Below are positions 7,029 to 15,360 of a stretch of DNA of 19,124 bases, piece by piece (position 1 is the first letter of the stretch; every line of letters starts with the position of its first letter). Source of the stretch: Legionellales bacterium (lineage in GTDB: Bacteria; Pseudomonadota; Gammaproteobacteria; Eutrophobiales; Eutrophobiaceae); the NCBI GenBank assembly GCA_002721165.1, contig PBJS01000022.1:30227-49350 (forward strand), in the 5' to 3' direction. The translations under genes were made by a program, and so were the position numbers. The notes beneath the pieces were generated by a model, which was not told the origin of the DNA, did not search any database, and worked only from the letters and a program-made list of their open reading frames with translations.

Positions 7029-8321
7029 TTATAATCGCATTAGATTAATTTTTTCTGGCTTTTTATTTCTACTGAGAACACTTTTAACATCGAAAACAAT
7101 ACCATCATCTGACTTCAAAATTTTTGTTATTAAACGCCATCCTTCTTTAATAAACTCCTTATGAGGAACCGCCAGAATAACAACATCAGATTTTTTTAGA
7201 TCATCAAACTCAGATAAATTAATATTATGCTCATTTTTTAGCTCGCTATTTTCAAAATAAGGATCATATATTTGAACTTTTACAGACTGATTGATAAGTG
7301 CCATATATATATCTATAACTTTACTATTACGGATATCTGGAATATTTTCTTTGAACGTTATACCGAGTATTGTAACCATTACTGCATTTAAATCTTTATC
7401 TTTTCTTTTCAACTCATCAATAATGGTATTACTGATATATTCACCCATACTATCATTAATACTTCTACCAGCGAGAATAACCTCAGGATTATAGCCTAAA
7501 AGAGATGATTTATGAGTCAAATAATACGGATCAATACCAATACAATGACCGCCGACCAAGCCGGGTTCAAATGGTAAAAAATTCCATTTGGTACTTGCTG
7601 TTTTAAGAACATCATGTGTATCAATATTCATATGTTTGAATAAGATTGCTAACTCGTTAATGAGTGCAATATTAAGATCACGTTGTGTATTTTCGATAAC
7701 TTTAGCAGCTTCAGCGACTTTTATTGATGTGGCTTTAAATATTTTTGCACTTACAACTGAGGAATAAACATTAGCAATTTCGTCCAATGTTTCATCATCT
7801 TGTGCAGAAACAACTTTTATAATTGTTTCAAAAGTATGTTCTTTATCTCCTGGATTTATCCTTTCGGGTGAGTAGCCAAGAAAAAAATCTTTGCCACATT
7901 TAAGTTTAGATTCACTCTCAAGCACAGGAGCACATTCATGCTCAGTTACACCAGGGTAAACAGTTGACTCATAGACAACAATATCTCCCTTTTTTAAAAT
8001 TTTTCCTATAGTTTTTGATGCTAACAAAAGGAATTCTAAATCTGGCTTTTTATTTTTATCTACTGGTGTCGGAACCGTAACAATATGAAAGTCAGCTTTA
8101 GATATTTCATCAGAATTTGATGTAAAACGCACCTTTGATAAAGCAAGTTCTGAAGAAGAAATCTCTCCTGTTGCATCATACCCATTCTTCAGATCATTAA
8201 TTCTATTTTGGTTTATGTCATATCCAATAACTTCGGTTTTTTTTCCAAAAGAGACGGCAACAGGTAGCCCAACGTACCCAAGACCAATAACTGATATATG
8301 TCTTTTTATACTTCTGCTCAT
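7029..8321 (-). CDS. tviB: TviB/WbpO-type UDP-N-acetylhexosamine 6-dehydrogenase
   Basis: The 430-residue protein is a nucleotide-sugar dehydrogenase distinct from the neighbouring Ugd. It has GLGYVGLP (13-20), TVPTPVDKNKKPDL (82-95), YSPERINPGDKEH (150-162), and the catalytic C260 in GLVGGHCIGIDPYYLTHKS, which is diagnostic for the Vi-antigen TviB / WbpO / CapL branch. These enzymes oxidise UDP-GlcNAc or UDP-GalNAc at C6 to the uronic acid. Its ATG overlaps the stop of the upstream epimerase (ATGA), implying coupling. A second, different uronic-acid route beside ugd suggests an acidic capsule or O-antigen. The symbol reflects subfamily; whether the substrate is GlcNAc or GalNAc cannot be decided from sequence. 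Confidence 0.88.
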   Translation of the reverse strand: MSRSIKRHISVIGLGYVGLPVAVSFGKKTEVIGYDINQNRINDLKNGYDATGEISSSELALSKVRFTSNSDEISKADFHIVTVPTPVDKNKKPDLEFLLLASKTIGKILKKGDIVVYESTVYPGVTEHECAPVLESESKLKCGKDFFLGYSPERINPGDKEHTFETIIKVVSAQDDETLDEIANVYSSVVSAKIFKATSIKVAEAAKVIENTQRDLNIALINELAILFKHMNIDTHDVLKTASTKWNFLPFEPGLVGGHCIGIDPYYLTHKSSLLGYNPEVILAGRSINDSMGEYISNTIIDELKRKDKDLNAVMVTILGITFKENIPDIRNSKVIDIYMALINQSVKVQIYDPYFENSELKNEHNINLSEFDDLKKSDVVILAVPHKEFIKEGWRLITKILKSDDGIVFDVKSVLSRNKKPEKINLMRL

Positions 8322-9325
8322 AATTTATAATATTCCTTATACCACCTAATAAAATTCTCAACGCCAACTTCAATAGAAGTCGAAGGATAATAATTAATTT
8401 TATCAACTAGTGTATCAACGTTAGCATGCGTATCTGGTACATCACCGGGCTGTAATGGTAAGTAATTCACTTTAGCTTTCCTATCAAGATTCTTTTCTAT
8501 TAATTCAATGAAATACATTAATTCGACGGGAGTACTATTGCCGATATTATGCAAACGATAGGGAGCAATACTTGTTGATGGATGAGGTTTATCACTATTC
8601 CAATTAGAGTCACTGGTTGGAATATCGCTTGTTACATGCGCAATACCCTCGACGATATCATCTATGTATGTAAAATCTCTTTTATGTTGTCCCTTATTAA
8701 ATACATCTATTTCTTCGCCATTAAGAATTTTTTTAGTAAATATGAATAAAGCCATATCAGGTCTTCCCCAAGGCCCATATACGGTGAAGAATCTAAGTCC
8801 AGTAGTTGGAATGTCGTATAAATGGCTGTATACATGCGCCATTAATTCATTTGATTTTTTTGTTGCCGCATACAATGAAAGAGGATGATCGACATTATCA
8901 TTAACACTAAAGGGTAGCTTGGTATTAGCGCCATAGACCGAGCTCGAAGATGCGAATACTAAATGTTTGGTAAATTCATTTCGACTAGCTTCCAGAATAT
9001 TCATGAATCCATTGATATTAGCCTCAATATAAGCATATGGATTTTTTATAGAATAGCCAACTCCTGCTTGGGCTGCGAGATGTATAACATAACCAGGTTG
9101 ACTAGCATGAAATATTTTATCAAGAGATTCTTTGTTATTTATATCTAACTTGAAAAACTCAAATTTATCATAGTCACTAAGTTTTGATAAACGTGCTTCT
9201 TTTAATGAAACATCATAGTAATCATTAAGGCTATCAATACCAATTACATTTTCCCCTTGGGCTAAGTAACGCATCGCGGTATGAAAACCTATGAAGCCAG
9301 CAACACCTGTGATTAAAATATTCAT
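8318..9325 (-). CDS. UDP-glucuronate 4-epimerase (CapI/GAE-like SDR)
   Basis: An extended SDR of 335 residues with NAD motif GVAGFIG (7-13), an N-terminal IDSLNDYYDVSLKEARL stretch (30-46), HLAAQAGVGYSIKNPYAY (82-99), FASSSSVYG (124-132) and the catalytic pair Y152/K156 in LYAATKKSNE. These features, together with RFFTVYGPWGRPDMA further on, mark the UDP-glucuronate 4-epimerase (CapI-like) group rather than GalE. It interconverts UDP-GlcA and UDP-GalA. It is the first gene of the leftward operon and shares a 4-base start/stop overlap with the TviB-like gene. The 96-base AT-rich gap upstream separates it from a divergent dehydrogenase. GalE-like or WbpP-like UDP-HexNAc epimerisation remains a less likely alternative. 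Confidence 0.88.
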   Translation of the reverse strand: MNILITGVAGFIGFHTAMRYLAQGENVIGIDSLNDYYDVSLKEARLSKLSDYDKFEFFKLDINNKESLDKIFHASQPGYVIHLAAQAGVGYSIKNPYAYIEANINGFMNILEASRNEFTKHLVFASSSSVYGANTKLPFSVNDNVDHPLSLYAATKKSNELMAHVYSHLYDIPTTGLRFFTVYGPWGRPDMALFIFTKKILNGEEIDVFNKGQHKRDFTYIDDIVEGIAHVTSDIPTSDSNWNSDKPHPSTSIAPYRLHNIGNSTPVELMYFIELIEKNLDRKAKVNYLPLQPGDVPDTHANVDTLVDKINYYPSTSIEVGVENFIRWYKEYYKL

Positions 9326-9421
9326 TTTTATAATTTATCATTAGTATGTAATATATTCATAATAAAACCTATATATTGATTTCTAATCATCTGATTTTAC
9401 TAATATACACATATTTAGACT

Positions 9422-10402
9422 ATGCTAAATTCTAATAACAACATCATTTTTTTTGAGGTATTTGAGGAAGAAAAAAATGCTATTTCCAAATTTCTGCCTA
9501 ATGATATTAATGCTACTTTTCATCAAAATACAATCCAGGAAACCTGTAAATTCAAAGATATTAAACTAGAAAAAAACACCATAATTTCAATTAGAACTCA
9601 ATCTATTATTCCAGAAAAATGGAGTTCGAAAATCTCTGCTATTTTAACAAGAAGTACTGGTTACGATCACTTAAATTCTTTCAAGAATAATCATAAAAAA
9701 ATATTATATGGATATTTACCAAATTATTGCGCTAGATCTGTTGCCGAACATGCTTTTCTTATGTGTCTAGCACTGATGAGGAGATTGCCAGAACAGATTA
9801 ATAAATTTGATACATTCGAAAGAGACGGCCTGACTGGTTTTGAAATATCAGGCAAAAATTTATTACTAGTGGGTATTGGTAACATAGGAATAGAAATCTA
9901 TAAGATTAGTAAATCTATGGGATTTAATGTTGATGGTATTGACCTAATTGAAAACTTTGAAGATGTTAACTACATAAAAAAGGATAATGATATTAAAAAA
10001 TATGACGTTATTATTTGTGCAATGGATTTGAATGAGAGTAACTATAGTTATTTTAATGATAATTTCTTTAAAAGAGTAAAAAAGGGTAGTTTATTTATAA
10101 ATATTTCAAGAGGTGAAATCGCTCCAGTCAGTATATTGAACAAATATCTTAATAATGAAACTCTTTCAGGTGTAGCACTGGATGTCTTCGATACCGAAAG
10201 TTCTTTAGCAGTATCATTGAGAAATAGAGAAGAAGATGAAGATACTAAATTGATAATGGAAATAAAAAAACATCCAAACGTCATATTGACGCCTCACAAT
10301 GCTTTTAACACTCACGAAACAGTTCTTAGAAAAGCTAAAAATACCATAGAACAGATTCAATCATTAATCGAAAAAGGCAAATTCATTTGGGAAGTGCCAT
10401 AA
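9422..10402 (+). CDS. D-isomer-specific 2-hydroxyacid dehydrogenase
   Basis: This 326-residue NAD-dependent oxidoreductase has the family layout. The dinucleotide motif is GIGNIG (151-156) and the likely acidic residue is D174 after strand 2. The catalytic triad is R230 (NISRGE), E259 (VALDVFDTE) and H292 (LTPHNAF). The substrate-domain segment LTRSTGYDHLN (75-85) and the hinge NYCARSVAEHAFLMCLAL (101-118) are also typical. It would reduce a 2-keto acid to the D-hydroxy acid, or the reverse. The substrate is not predictable. No Shine-Dalgarno is visible before the ATG at 9422. It is transcribed away from the polysaccharide operon and may be a boundary gene. No terminator of any strength follows, only a short AT-only hairpin at 10403-10418. 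Confidence 0.9.
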   Translation: MLNSNNNIIFFEVFEEEKNAISKFLPNDINATFHQNTIQETCKFKDIKLEKNTIISIRTQSIIPEKWSSKISAILTRSTGYDHLNSFKNNHKKILYGYLPNYCARSVAEHAFLMCLALMRRLPEQINKFDTFERDGLTGFEISGKNLLLVGIGNIGIEIYKISKSMGFNVDGIDLIENFEDVNYIKKDNDIKKYDVIICAMDLNESNYSYFNDNFFKRVKKGSLFINISRGEIAPVSILNKYLNNETLSGVALDVFDTESSLAVSLRNREEDEDTKLIMEIKKHPNVILTPHNAFNTHETVLRKAKNTIEQIQSLIEKGKFIWEVP

Positions 10403-10447
10403 TATTTGATAACAAATAAAACAATATTTACTTTATCATCATAAAAA

Positions 10448-10523
10448 TGGCGTCCCCAAGGGGATTCGAACCCCTGTTGCCGCCGTGAAAGGGCAGTGTC
10501 CTAGGCCTCTAGACGATGGGGAC
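10448..10523 (-). tRNA. tRNA-Glu (anticodon TTC)
   Basis: The minus strand folds as a 76-base tRNA with encoded CCA. The acceptor stem is GTCCCCA/TGGGGAC, the anticodon loop reads CCTTTCA with anticodon TTC, and the T arm is AGGGG-TTCGAAT-CCCCT with discriminator G. The GTCCCCATCGTCTAGAGG start is typical of bacterial tRNA-Glu. It lies 38 bases after tRNA-Ala and is probably cut from the same precursor. No strong terminator follows it. Confidence 0.97.
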
Positions 10524-10561
10524 AAATTATCAATACATCGATCATTTAAATTGAGATTATC

Positions 10562-10637
<76 letters not shown>

Positions 10638-10667
10638 AAAAAATCCCGACCAATCTCAACAGGTCGG
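10638..10667 (-). terminator. Hairpin plus T-run between gltX and tRNA-Ala (probable intrinsic terminator)
   Basis: On the minus strand CCGACC (10667-10662), a ten-base loop and GGTCGG (10651-10646) form a six-pair GC-rich stem. It is followed by G, A and then TTTTTT (10643-10638), which touches the tRNA-Ala 5' end. This is a standard Rho-independent terminator for gltX read-through. Because it abuts the tRNA, it would also lie in the tRNA leader unless transcription starts inside the stem. Confidence 0.65.
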
Positions 10668-10669
10668 CG

Positions 10670-10698
10670 ACTGTACGCGACAGCTTAATAACTGTCAA
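10670..10698 (-). promoter_or_regulatory. Candidate stable-RNA promoter for tRNA-Ala/tRNA-Glu
   Basis: On the minus strand a consensus -35 TTGACA (10698-10693) is followed by a 17-base spacer and the -10-like TACAGT (10675-10670, four of six consensus positions). After this comes the GC-rich CGCCGACC, reminiscent of stringent-controlled discriminators. The -35 overlaps the gltX stop codon. Transcription would start near 10664-10665, inside the first arm of the terminator stem, so tRNA transcripts would lack that arm and escape termination. This is inferred from sequence only. Confidence 0.55.
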
Positions 10699-12104
10699 GA
10701 TGGGCTAAGATTCTCAATATAATCAATAGCACTATTTAATCTTTTTAGTGTGTTCTTTTTTCCTAGCAGTCGTAATGTGTCATCGATACTAGGAGAAATA
10801 TTTTTTCCGGTTACGGCAACTCTAAGTGGCTGCGCTAATTTTGCCATTTTAATATCGTAACTATTTGCTGATTTTTCAATTGCTTCTTTAAGATTTTCGT
10901 TGTTCCATTCATTCATGTTTTCTAGCAATTTATAGAGTGTCTGCATAGGTTCCAAGACAATAGGTTTTAAAAATTTTTCTGCTAATTTAGCATCATATTG
11001 AATTGAATCGATATAAAAAATAATACTCTGATCTGCCATATCTCTTAATGTTATCGTTCTCTTTTTCTGAACTTCAATTAGATCATTCAAGTCAGGTCCA
11101 GTGTCAGTTTGAATACTGAGTTCGTTGAAAATATCAACTAATAAATTTTTGAGGTAAACATTATCAGCATTTTTTAAATACTCTTGATTAAGCCATAGTA
11201 ATTTTTCATCATTTATACGAGATGCAGATTTATTAACATCTTTTATATCAAACTCAGAAATCATTTCCTCGATACTGAATACCTCTTGGTCACCTTTAGA
11301 CCAACCAAGTCGAACTAAATAATTTAAAATAGCTTCATGTAAATACCCGTCATTTTTGTATTGTAAAATATTCGATATATCATCTCTTTTAGAGATCTTC
11401 TTACCAGCTTCGCTAAGAATCATTGGTACATGTGCATAATTGGGTAAAGGCATATCTAATGCATTTAATATATTGACCTGTCTTGGTGTATTATTGAAGT
11501 GATCGTCACCACGTATGACATCGGTGATTTTCATATCCATATCATCAACAACTACCGTAAGATTATAAGTCGGAGATCCATCTGCACGAGCGATAATTAA
11601 GTCATCAAGTTCCTTATTATCAAAAACGACTTTACCTTGAACCAAATCATCAACAATAATTTGCCCATCAAGTGGAGTTTTGAAACGAACAACCGGGTCA
11701 ACATCACTGGGTGGTGATTCTTTCCTATCACGCCAAAAACCATTATATCTTGGCTTTTCTCCACGTTTAATTGCTTCATCGCGCATAGTATTAACTTCTT
11801 CTTTTGTGCAATAGCAATAATAGGCGTTTCCCGTCTCAATTAATTGTTTGATGACTTCTTTGTAACGTTCTAACCGTGCACTTTGGTAATATGGTCCTTC
11901 ATCAAAATCAAGCCCTAACCATTTCATACTATCGAGAATAATCTGAGTTGACTCGTCTGTTGACCGTTCCCGATCTGTGTCTTCAATCCTTAAGATGAAT
12001 TCTCCTTGATTGTGTTTGGCATACAGCCATGAAAATAGAGCAGTTCTCACTCCACCAATGTGTAATGATCCAGTAGGGCTCGGCGCAAAACGAGTTCTTA
12101 TCAT
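10695..12104 (-). CDS. gltX: Glutamyl-tRNA synthetase
   Basis: A 469-residue class I synthetase that charges tRNA-Glu with glutamate. The N-terminus TRFAPSPTGSLHIGGVRTALF (4-24) holds the HIGH-equivalent HIGG (15-18), and KISKR (236-240) is the KMSKS-equivalent; RGDDHFNNTPRQVNI (198-212) and the C-terminal helical anticodon-binding domain follow. The zinc site found in the E. coli enzyme (CxC...C...C/H) is only partly kept: C97 and C99 are present in YYCYC, but the later ligands are missing from the expected stretch. It starts 21 bases after leuD and ends just before tRNA-Ala and its own cognate tRNA-Glu. The stop codon is within a promoter-like sequence. Confidence 0.97.
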   Translation of the reverse strand: MIRTRFAPSPTGSLHIGGVRTALFSWLYAKHNQGEFILRIEDTDRERSTDESTQIILDSMKWLGLDFDEGPYYQSARLERYKEVIKQLIETGNAYYCYCTKEEVNTMRDEAIKRGEKPRYNGFWRDRKESPPSDVDPVVRFKTPLDGQIIVDDLVQGKVVFDNKELDDLIIARADGSPTYNLTVVVDDMDMKITDVIRGDDHFNNTPRQVNILNALDMPLPNYAHVPMILSEAGKKISKRDDISNILQYKNDGYLHEAILNYLVRLGWSKGDQEVFSIEEMISEFDIKDVNKSASRINDEKLLWLNQEYLKNADNVYLKNLLVDIFNELSIQTDTGPDLNDLIEVQKKRTITLRDMADQSIIFYIDSIQYDAKLAEKFLKPIVLEPMQTLYKLLENMNEWNNENLKEAIEKSANSYDIKMAKLAQPLRVAVTGKNISPSIDDTLRLLGKKNTLKRLNSAIDYIENLSPS

Positions 12105-12125
12105 AATAAAAAATAAATTAAATTT

Positions 12126-12770
12126 TTAAATATCTTTAAAAAGCCAGGGATTCATTTTTGCTCTTGTCCTTTCGTATTTGTAAATGGCATCAGAATATTC
12201 AAGAGTAAGAGCAATCTCATCAAGACCTTTTAGTAAACGAACCTTTAGGTTAGGCTCAATATCAAATCTAAATTTATTGTCAGTATTGGTCTCAACAAAT
12301 TGCTTTTCGAGATCAACTGTAGCCTTTAATCCTTGATTTGATTTCGTTAAATTAAATAGTAAATCTATGTCCTTATTTTTTAATTTAATAGGCAAAAATC
12401 CATTTTTGAAACAATTGCTATAGAAAATATCACCATAACTTGGAGCTAATACAGCCTTGAATCCAAAATCAGATAATGCCCATACAGCATGTTCCCTTGA
12501 TGAACCACATCCAAAATTCTCTCTCGCTAATAATATTTCTGCTTTATTATATGGCGATTTGTTTAATATAAAATTAGGATTATCTTTTCTTTTAATATTT
12601 TGATTTGTGTTTTCATTACTGTCAATATAACGCCAACTATCAAATAAATTTAAACCAAAACCTGTTCGTTTTATTGATTTTAAATATTCTTTTGGAATAA
12701 TTGTGTCCGTGTCGATATTAGATCTATCCAATGGAGCTATAATTCCTGTAAACGTTTTAAAGGTTTTCAT
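12126..12770 (-). CDS. leuD: 3-isopropylmalate dehydratase small subunit
   Basis: The 214-residue protein forms the swivel domain of isopropylmalate isomerase in leucine synthesis. It begins with PLDRSNIDTDTIIPKEYLKSI (13-33) and carries the substrate-recognition loop ENFGCGSSREHA (84-95), both diagnostic of LeuD. It lies head to tail with leuC: the leuC stop at 12773-12771 is followed immediately by the leuD ATG at 12770, so the two subunits are almost certainly translated together. Length is at the upper end of the usual 200-214. leuB, often next in order, is replaced here by gltX. Confidence 0.97.
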   Translation of the reverse strand: MKTFKTFTGIIAPLDRSNIDTDTIIPKEYLKSIKRTGFGLNLFDSWRYIDSNENTNQNIKRKDNPNFILNKSPYNKAEILLARENFGCGSSREHAVWALSDFGFKAVLAPSYGDIFYSNCFKNGFLPIKLKNKDIDLLFNLTKSNQGLKATVDLEKQFVETNTDNKFRFDIEPNLKVRLLKGLDEIALTLEYSDAIYKYERTRAKMNPWLFKDI

Positions 12771-14165
12771 TTAAAAGTCTCTTATATCAACGAAATGACC
12801 AGCAATTGCAGCTGCTGCCACCATACTTGGACTTGCTAAATGTGTTCTTCCGCCAGGTCCTTGACGACCTTCAAAATTACGATTTGAAGTAGATGCACAT
12901 CTTTCGCCGGATTGTAGTTGATCCGGATTCATCCCTAAACACATTGAACAACCAGGCTCTCGCCATTCAAACCCGGAATCAATAAAAATTTTAGCCAATC
13001 CTTCATCTTCAGCTTGTCTTTTAATCAAACCTGATCCTGGAACTACCATTGCTAACTTAACGTCTTTGGAAACTTTCTTTCCTTTGACAATATCAGCAGC
13101 CTCACGTAAATCCTCAATTCGCGAATTTGTGCAAGAACCGATAAACACTTTATCAATTTTTATCTGATTAAATTTCATTCCCGGCTTTAGATTCATATAA
13201 CTTAATGCATTTTTATAGCCTTCACTTTTTACAGAATTCTTAGTTTCGGCAGGATCAGGAATAGTGTTGTTAATTGACACAACCATTTCGGGTGACGTGC
13301 CCCATGTTACTTGCGGTTCAATTTTTGATGCGTCAATTTCGACAACCTTATCAAAGTGCGCATCACTATCACTCTTAAGTTTTTCCCAAATGTTAACTGC
13401 GTTCACCCATTCATCATTTGTTGGTGAATATGGCCTATTTTCAACATAATCTATAGTTGTTTTATCTACTGCAATGAGACCAAAACGTGAACCAGCCTCG
13501 ATACTCATGTTACAAATGGTCATACGTCCTTCCATCGACAGGGAACGGATTACATCTCCAGCAAACTCAATGGCATAACCAGTACCGCCAGCAGTTCCTA
13601 TTTTTCTAATAATATTAAGTATAATATCTTTTGCAGAAATACCCTTACCTGTTCGCCCCATTATATTAACGAGCATATTCTTATCTTTTTTTAAGACCAA
13701 ACACTGTGTTGCAAGCACATGCTCTACGTCAGAGGTGCCAATACCAAATGCTAATGCGCCTAAAGCTCCATTAGTAGATGTGTGAGAATCACCACAAACT
13801 ATCGTCATACCAGGTAAACATGCTCCTTGCTCTGGCCCTATTACATGGACAATCCCCTGTCTTGGATCGAACATATCAAATTTAGTGATTCCCATGCTCT
13901 TACAATTTTCTTCCAATGCTTCCAGTTGAATTTTTGATATTGGATCATTTATAACTTCTCGGTTTTTTGTTGGTACATTATGATCGGGTACAGCTAAATT
14001 TGTGTTTAACCTCCACGGTTTACGATTAGCCAGTCTAAGCCCATCAAATGCTTGTGCTGAAGTAACTTCATGTATTAGATGACGATCAATATATATTAGT
14101 GATGTGTCATCATCAAAATCATGTACAACATGATCATCCCAAAGTTTGTCGTAAAGTGTCTTCAT
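12771..14165 (-). CDS. leuC: 3-isopropylmalate dehydratase large subunit
   Basis: This 464-residue aconitase-family protein isomerises 2- to 3-isopropylmalate with LeuD. The three [4Fe-4S] ligands are C345 (IGSCTNSR) and C406 and C409 (GCSMCLGMNP). The substrate-binding CGDSHTSTNGALGALAFGIG (124-143) and GSRFGLIAVD (225-234) are intact, and length is normal. The start ATG at 14165 is 13 bases after the acuI stop, so an internal promoter or leucine-type attenuator leader has little room; expression probably follows acuI. No leuA or leuB occurs in the window. Confidence 0.97.
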   Translation of the reverse strand: MKTLYDKLWDDHVVHDFDDDTSLIYIDRHLIHEVTSAQAFDGLRLANRKPWRLNTNLAVPDHNVPTKNREVINDPISKIQLEALEENCKSMGITKFDMFDPRQGIVHVIGPEQGACLPGMTIVCGDSHTSTNGALGALAFGIGTSDVEHVLATQCLVLKKDKNMLVNIMGRTGKGISAKDIILNIIRKIGTAGGTGYAIEFAGDVIRSLSMEGRMTICNMSIEAGSRFGLIAVDKTTIDYVENRPYSPTNDEWVNAVNIWEKLKSDSDAHFDKVVEIDASKIEPQVTWGTSPEMVVSINNTIPDPAETKNSVKSEGYKNALSYMNLKPGMKFNQIKIDKVFIGSCTNSRIEDLREAADIVKGKKVSKDVKLAMVVPGSGLIKRQAEDEGLAKIFIDSGFEWREPGCSMCLGMNPDQLQSGERCASTSNRNFEGRQGPGGRTHLASPSMVAAAAIAGHFVDIRDF

Positions 14166-14178
14166 CTTATAAGTTTAA

Positions 14179-15183
14179 TCACAATCCCTTTTCAGGGCTA
14201 ATTGATACAACTGTGCGGCCTACCGTTTTACCAGATAGCATATCTTCAAACACAGATGATAGATCTTCTAGTTTAACAATGTTAGTTACAATTTTATCAA
14301 GATGGTTCGGTGCTAAATCACTAATAAGACGGTCCCATAAATGAGTACGTATGGGCATAGTGCATGCAGGTGCATTAATACCAAGAACACTAACACCTCT
14401 TAAAATGAAAGGCATAACGGTTGTATTAAAATGTGATCCTCCGGCAAGCCCAACTGATGCTATATTTCCATACGGCTTTGTTGTTCTTGTTAACCACGCT
14501 AAAACATCGCCACCTACATTATCAATACCTCCGCCCCACTGACCCTTTTCTAAAGGCGGTCCATCTGATTGTATTTTATTTCGGTCTAAAATTTGCTTCG
14601 CCCCTAGAGTCTTTAATGATTCATGGCTATCAACTTTTCCCGTGACCGCCACAACTTCATAACCCAATGAAGACATAATATCGATAGCAAAATTTCCAAC
14701 GCCGCCGCTTGCACCAGTTACCACGAATTCACCTAAATCTGCAGTCTGATTATTTTCTTCAAGTCTGTGAACACACAAAGCTACAGTAAAACCAGCAGTT
14801 CCAATCGCCATCGCATCAAACAAACTCATTTTGTTTGGTAGTGGTACAACCCAATCAGATGGTACTCGACAATACTCGGAAAAACCTCCATCGTGCCCAA
14901 CACCAAATTCATATCCCGTAACAAGAACAGCATCTCCTTCTTTGAAACGTTCGTCAGATGAACTCACAACATTTCCAGATACATTAATACCTATTACCAT
15001 AGGTAATTTATTTGTCAGTTTTAAAACACCGGTGCCGGCTAAAGCATCCTTATAATTTACTGAGGAATATGCGGACTTTATTAACACCTCTCCTTGATTT
15101 AAATCATCAATATTTAAATTTTCTACGCGTCCAATCGTCTTATTATTCTCACTACAGACCCTAAATGCTCTAAATTCTTTCAT
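14179..15183 (-). CDS. acuI: AcuI/YhdH-type acrylyl-CoA reductase (MDR oxidoreductase)
   Basis: A zinc-free medium-chain reductase of 334 residues, the usual size of the YhdH/AcuI family. It has YSSVNYKDALAGTG (39-52), GHDGGFSEYCRVP (97-109), GTAGFTVALCVHRLE (128-142), the NADPH motif TGASGGVGNFA (157-167) and a C-terminal GRTVV. AcuI reduces acryloyl-CoA to propionyl-CoA with NADPH. That serves DMSP and 3-hydroxypropionate metabolism in marine bacteria and may simply detoxify acryloyl-CoA. AGAGA lies about seven bases before the ATG and can act as ribosome site. It heads the leftward set acuI-leuC-leuD-gltX. A link to DMSP is not supported by other genes here. Confidence 0.88.
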   Translation of the reverse strand: MKEFRAFRVCSENNKTIGRVENLNIDDLNQGEVLIKSAYSSVNYKDALAGTGVLKLTNKLPMVIGINVSGNVVSSSDERFKEGDAVLVTGYEFGVGHDGGFSEYCRVPSDWVVPLPNKMSLFDAMAIGTAGFTVALCVHRLEENNQTADLGEFVVTGASGGVGNFAIDIMSSLGYEVVAVTGKVDSHESLKTLGAKQILDRNKIQSDGPPLEKGQWGGGIDNVGGDVLAWLTRTTKPYGNIASVGLAGGSHFNTTVMPFILRGVSVLGINAPACTMPIRTHLWDRLISDLAPNHLDKIVTNIVKLEDLSSVFEDMLSGKTVGRTVVSISPEKGL

Positions 15184-15253
15184 AATTTATCTCTATTAAT
15201 GTTTACAATTGGCACACTACGTGGAACAATTCTGCGTTTTTATTGACTAACAT

Positions 15254-15259
15254 ATTATA
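15254..15259 (-). promoter_or_regulatory. Possible -10 box for acuI
   Basis: On the minus strand a perfect TATAAT lies 70 bases upstream of the acuI ATG in the 177-base divergent gap. No good -35 hexamer is present 16-18 bases upstream, so this is a weak call that needs an activator or is coincidental in AT-rich DNA. Nothing else recognisable, such as a riboswitch or strong terminator, was seen in 15184-15360. Confidence 0.3.
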
Positions 15260-15296
15260 TCTGATAAATGGTACGAACCTGCTCACGATCTCAAGA

Positions 15297-15324
15297 TTAT
15301 CAAGTGAGTATTATATTTTATAAA
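15297..15324 (+). promoter_or_regulatory. Candidate promoter of the Sel1-repeat gene
   Basis: TTATCA (15297-15302; four of six -35 consensus positions) and TATAAA (15319-15324; five of six -10 positions) are separated by 16 bases. They lie 36 bases before the ATG at 15361. GTGAG about ten bases before that ATG could serve as ribosome site. The call is moderate to weak because the gap is AT-rich. Confidence 0.35.
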
Positions 15325-15360
15325 ACATAAAACAGCATTAACAATAGTGAGCTTAAATAC

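Noticed and set aside
9326..9421. Promoters in the epimerase/hydroxyacid dehydrogenase divergent gap
   Set aside because: Many A/T-only hexamers resemble -10 boxes, but none has a convincing partner at 16-18 bases, so I assign none.
10403..10418. TATTTG-ATAA-CAAATA inverted repeat after the hydroxyacid dehydrogenase
   Set aside because: The stem is short and almost all A-T and no T-run follows on either strand, so it is not a credible terminator.
15184..15360. Possible riboswitch or operator in the acuI/Sel1 divergent gap (CTCAC...GTGAG repeats)
   Set aside because: The repeats are only five to six bases in AT-rich DNA and do not form a recognised structure.
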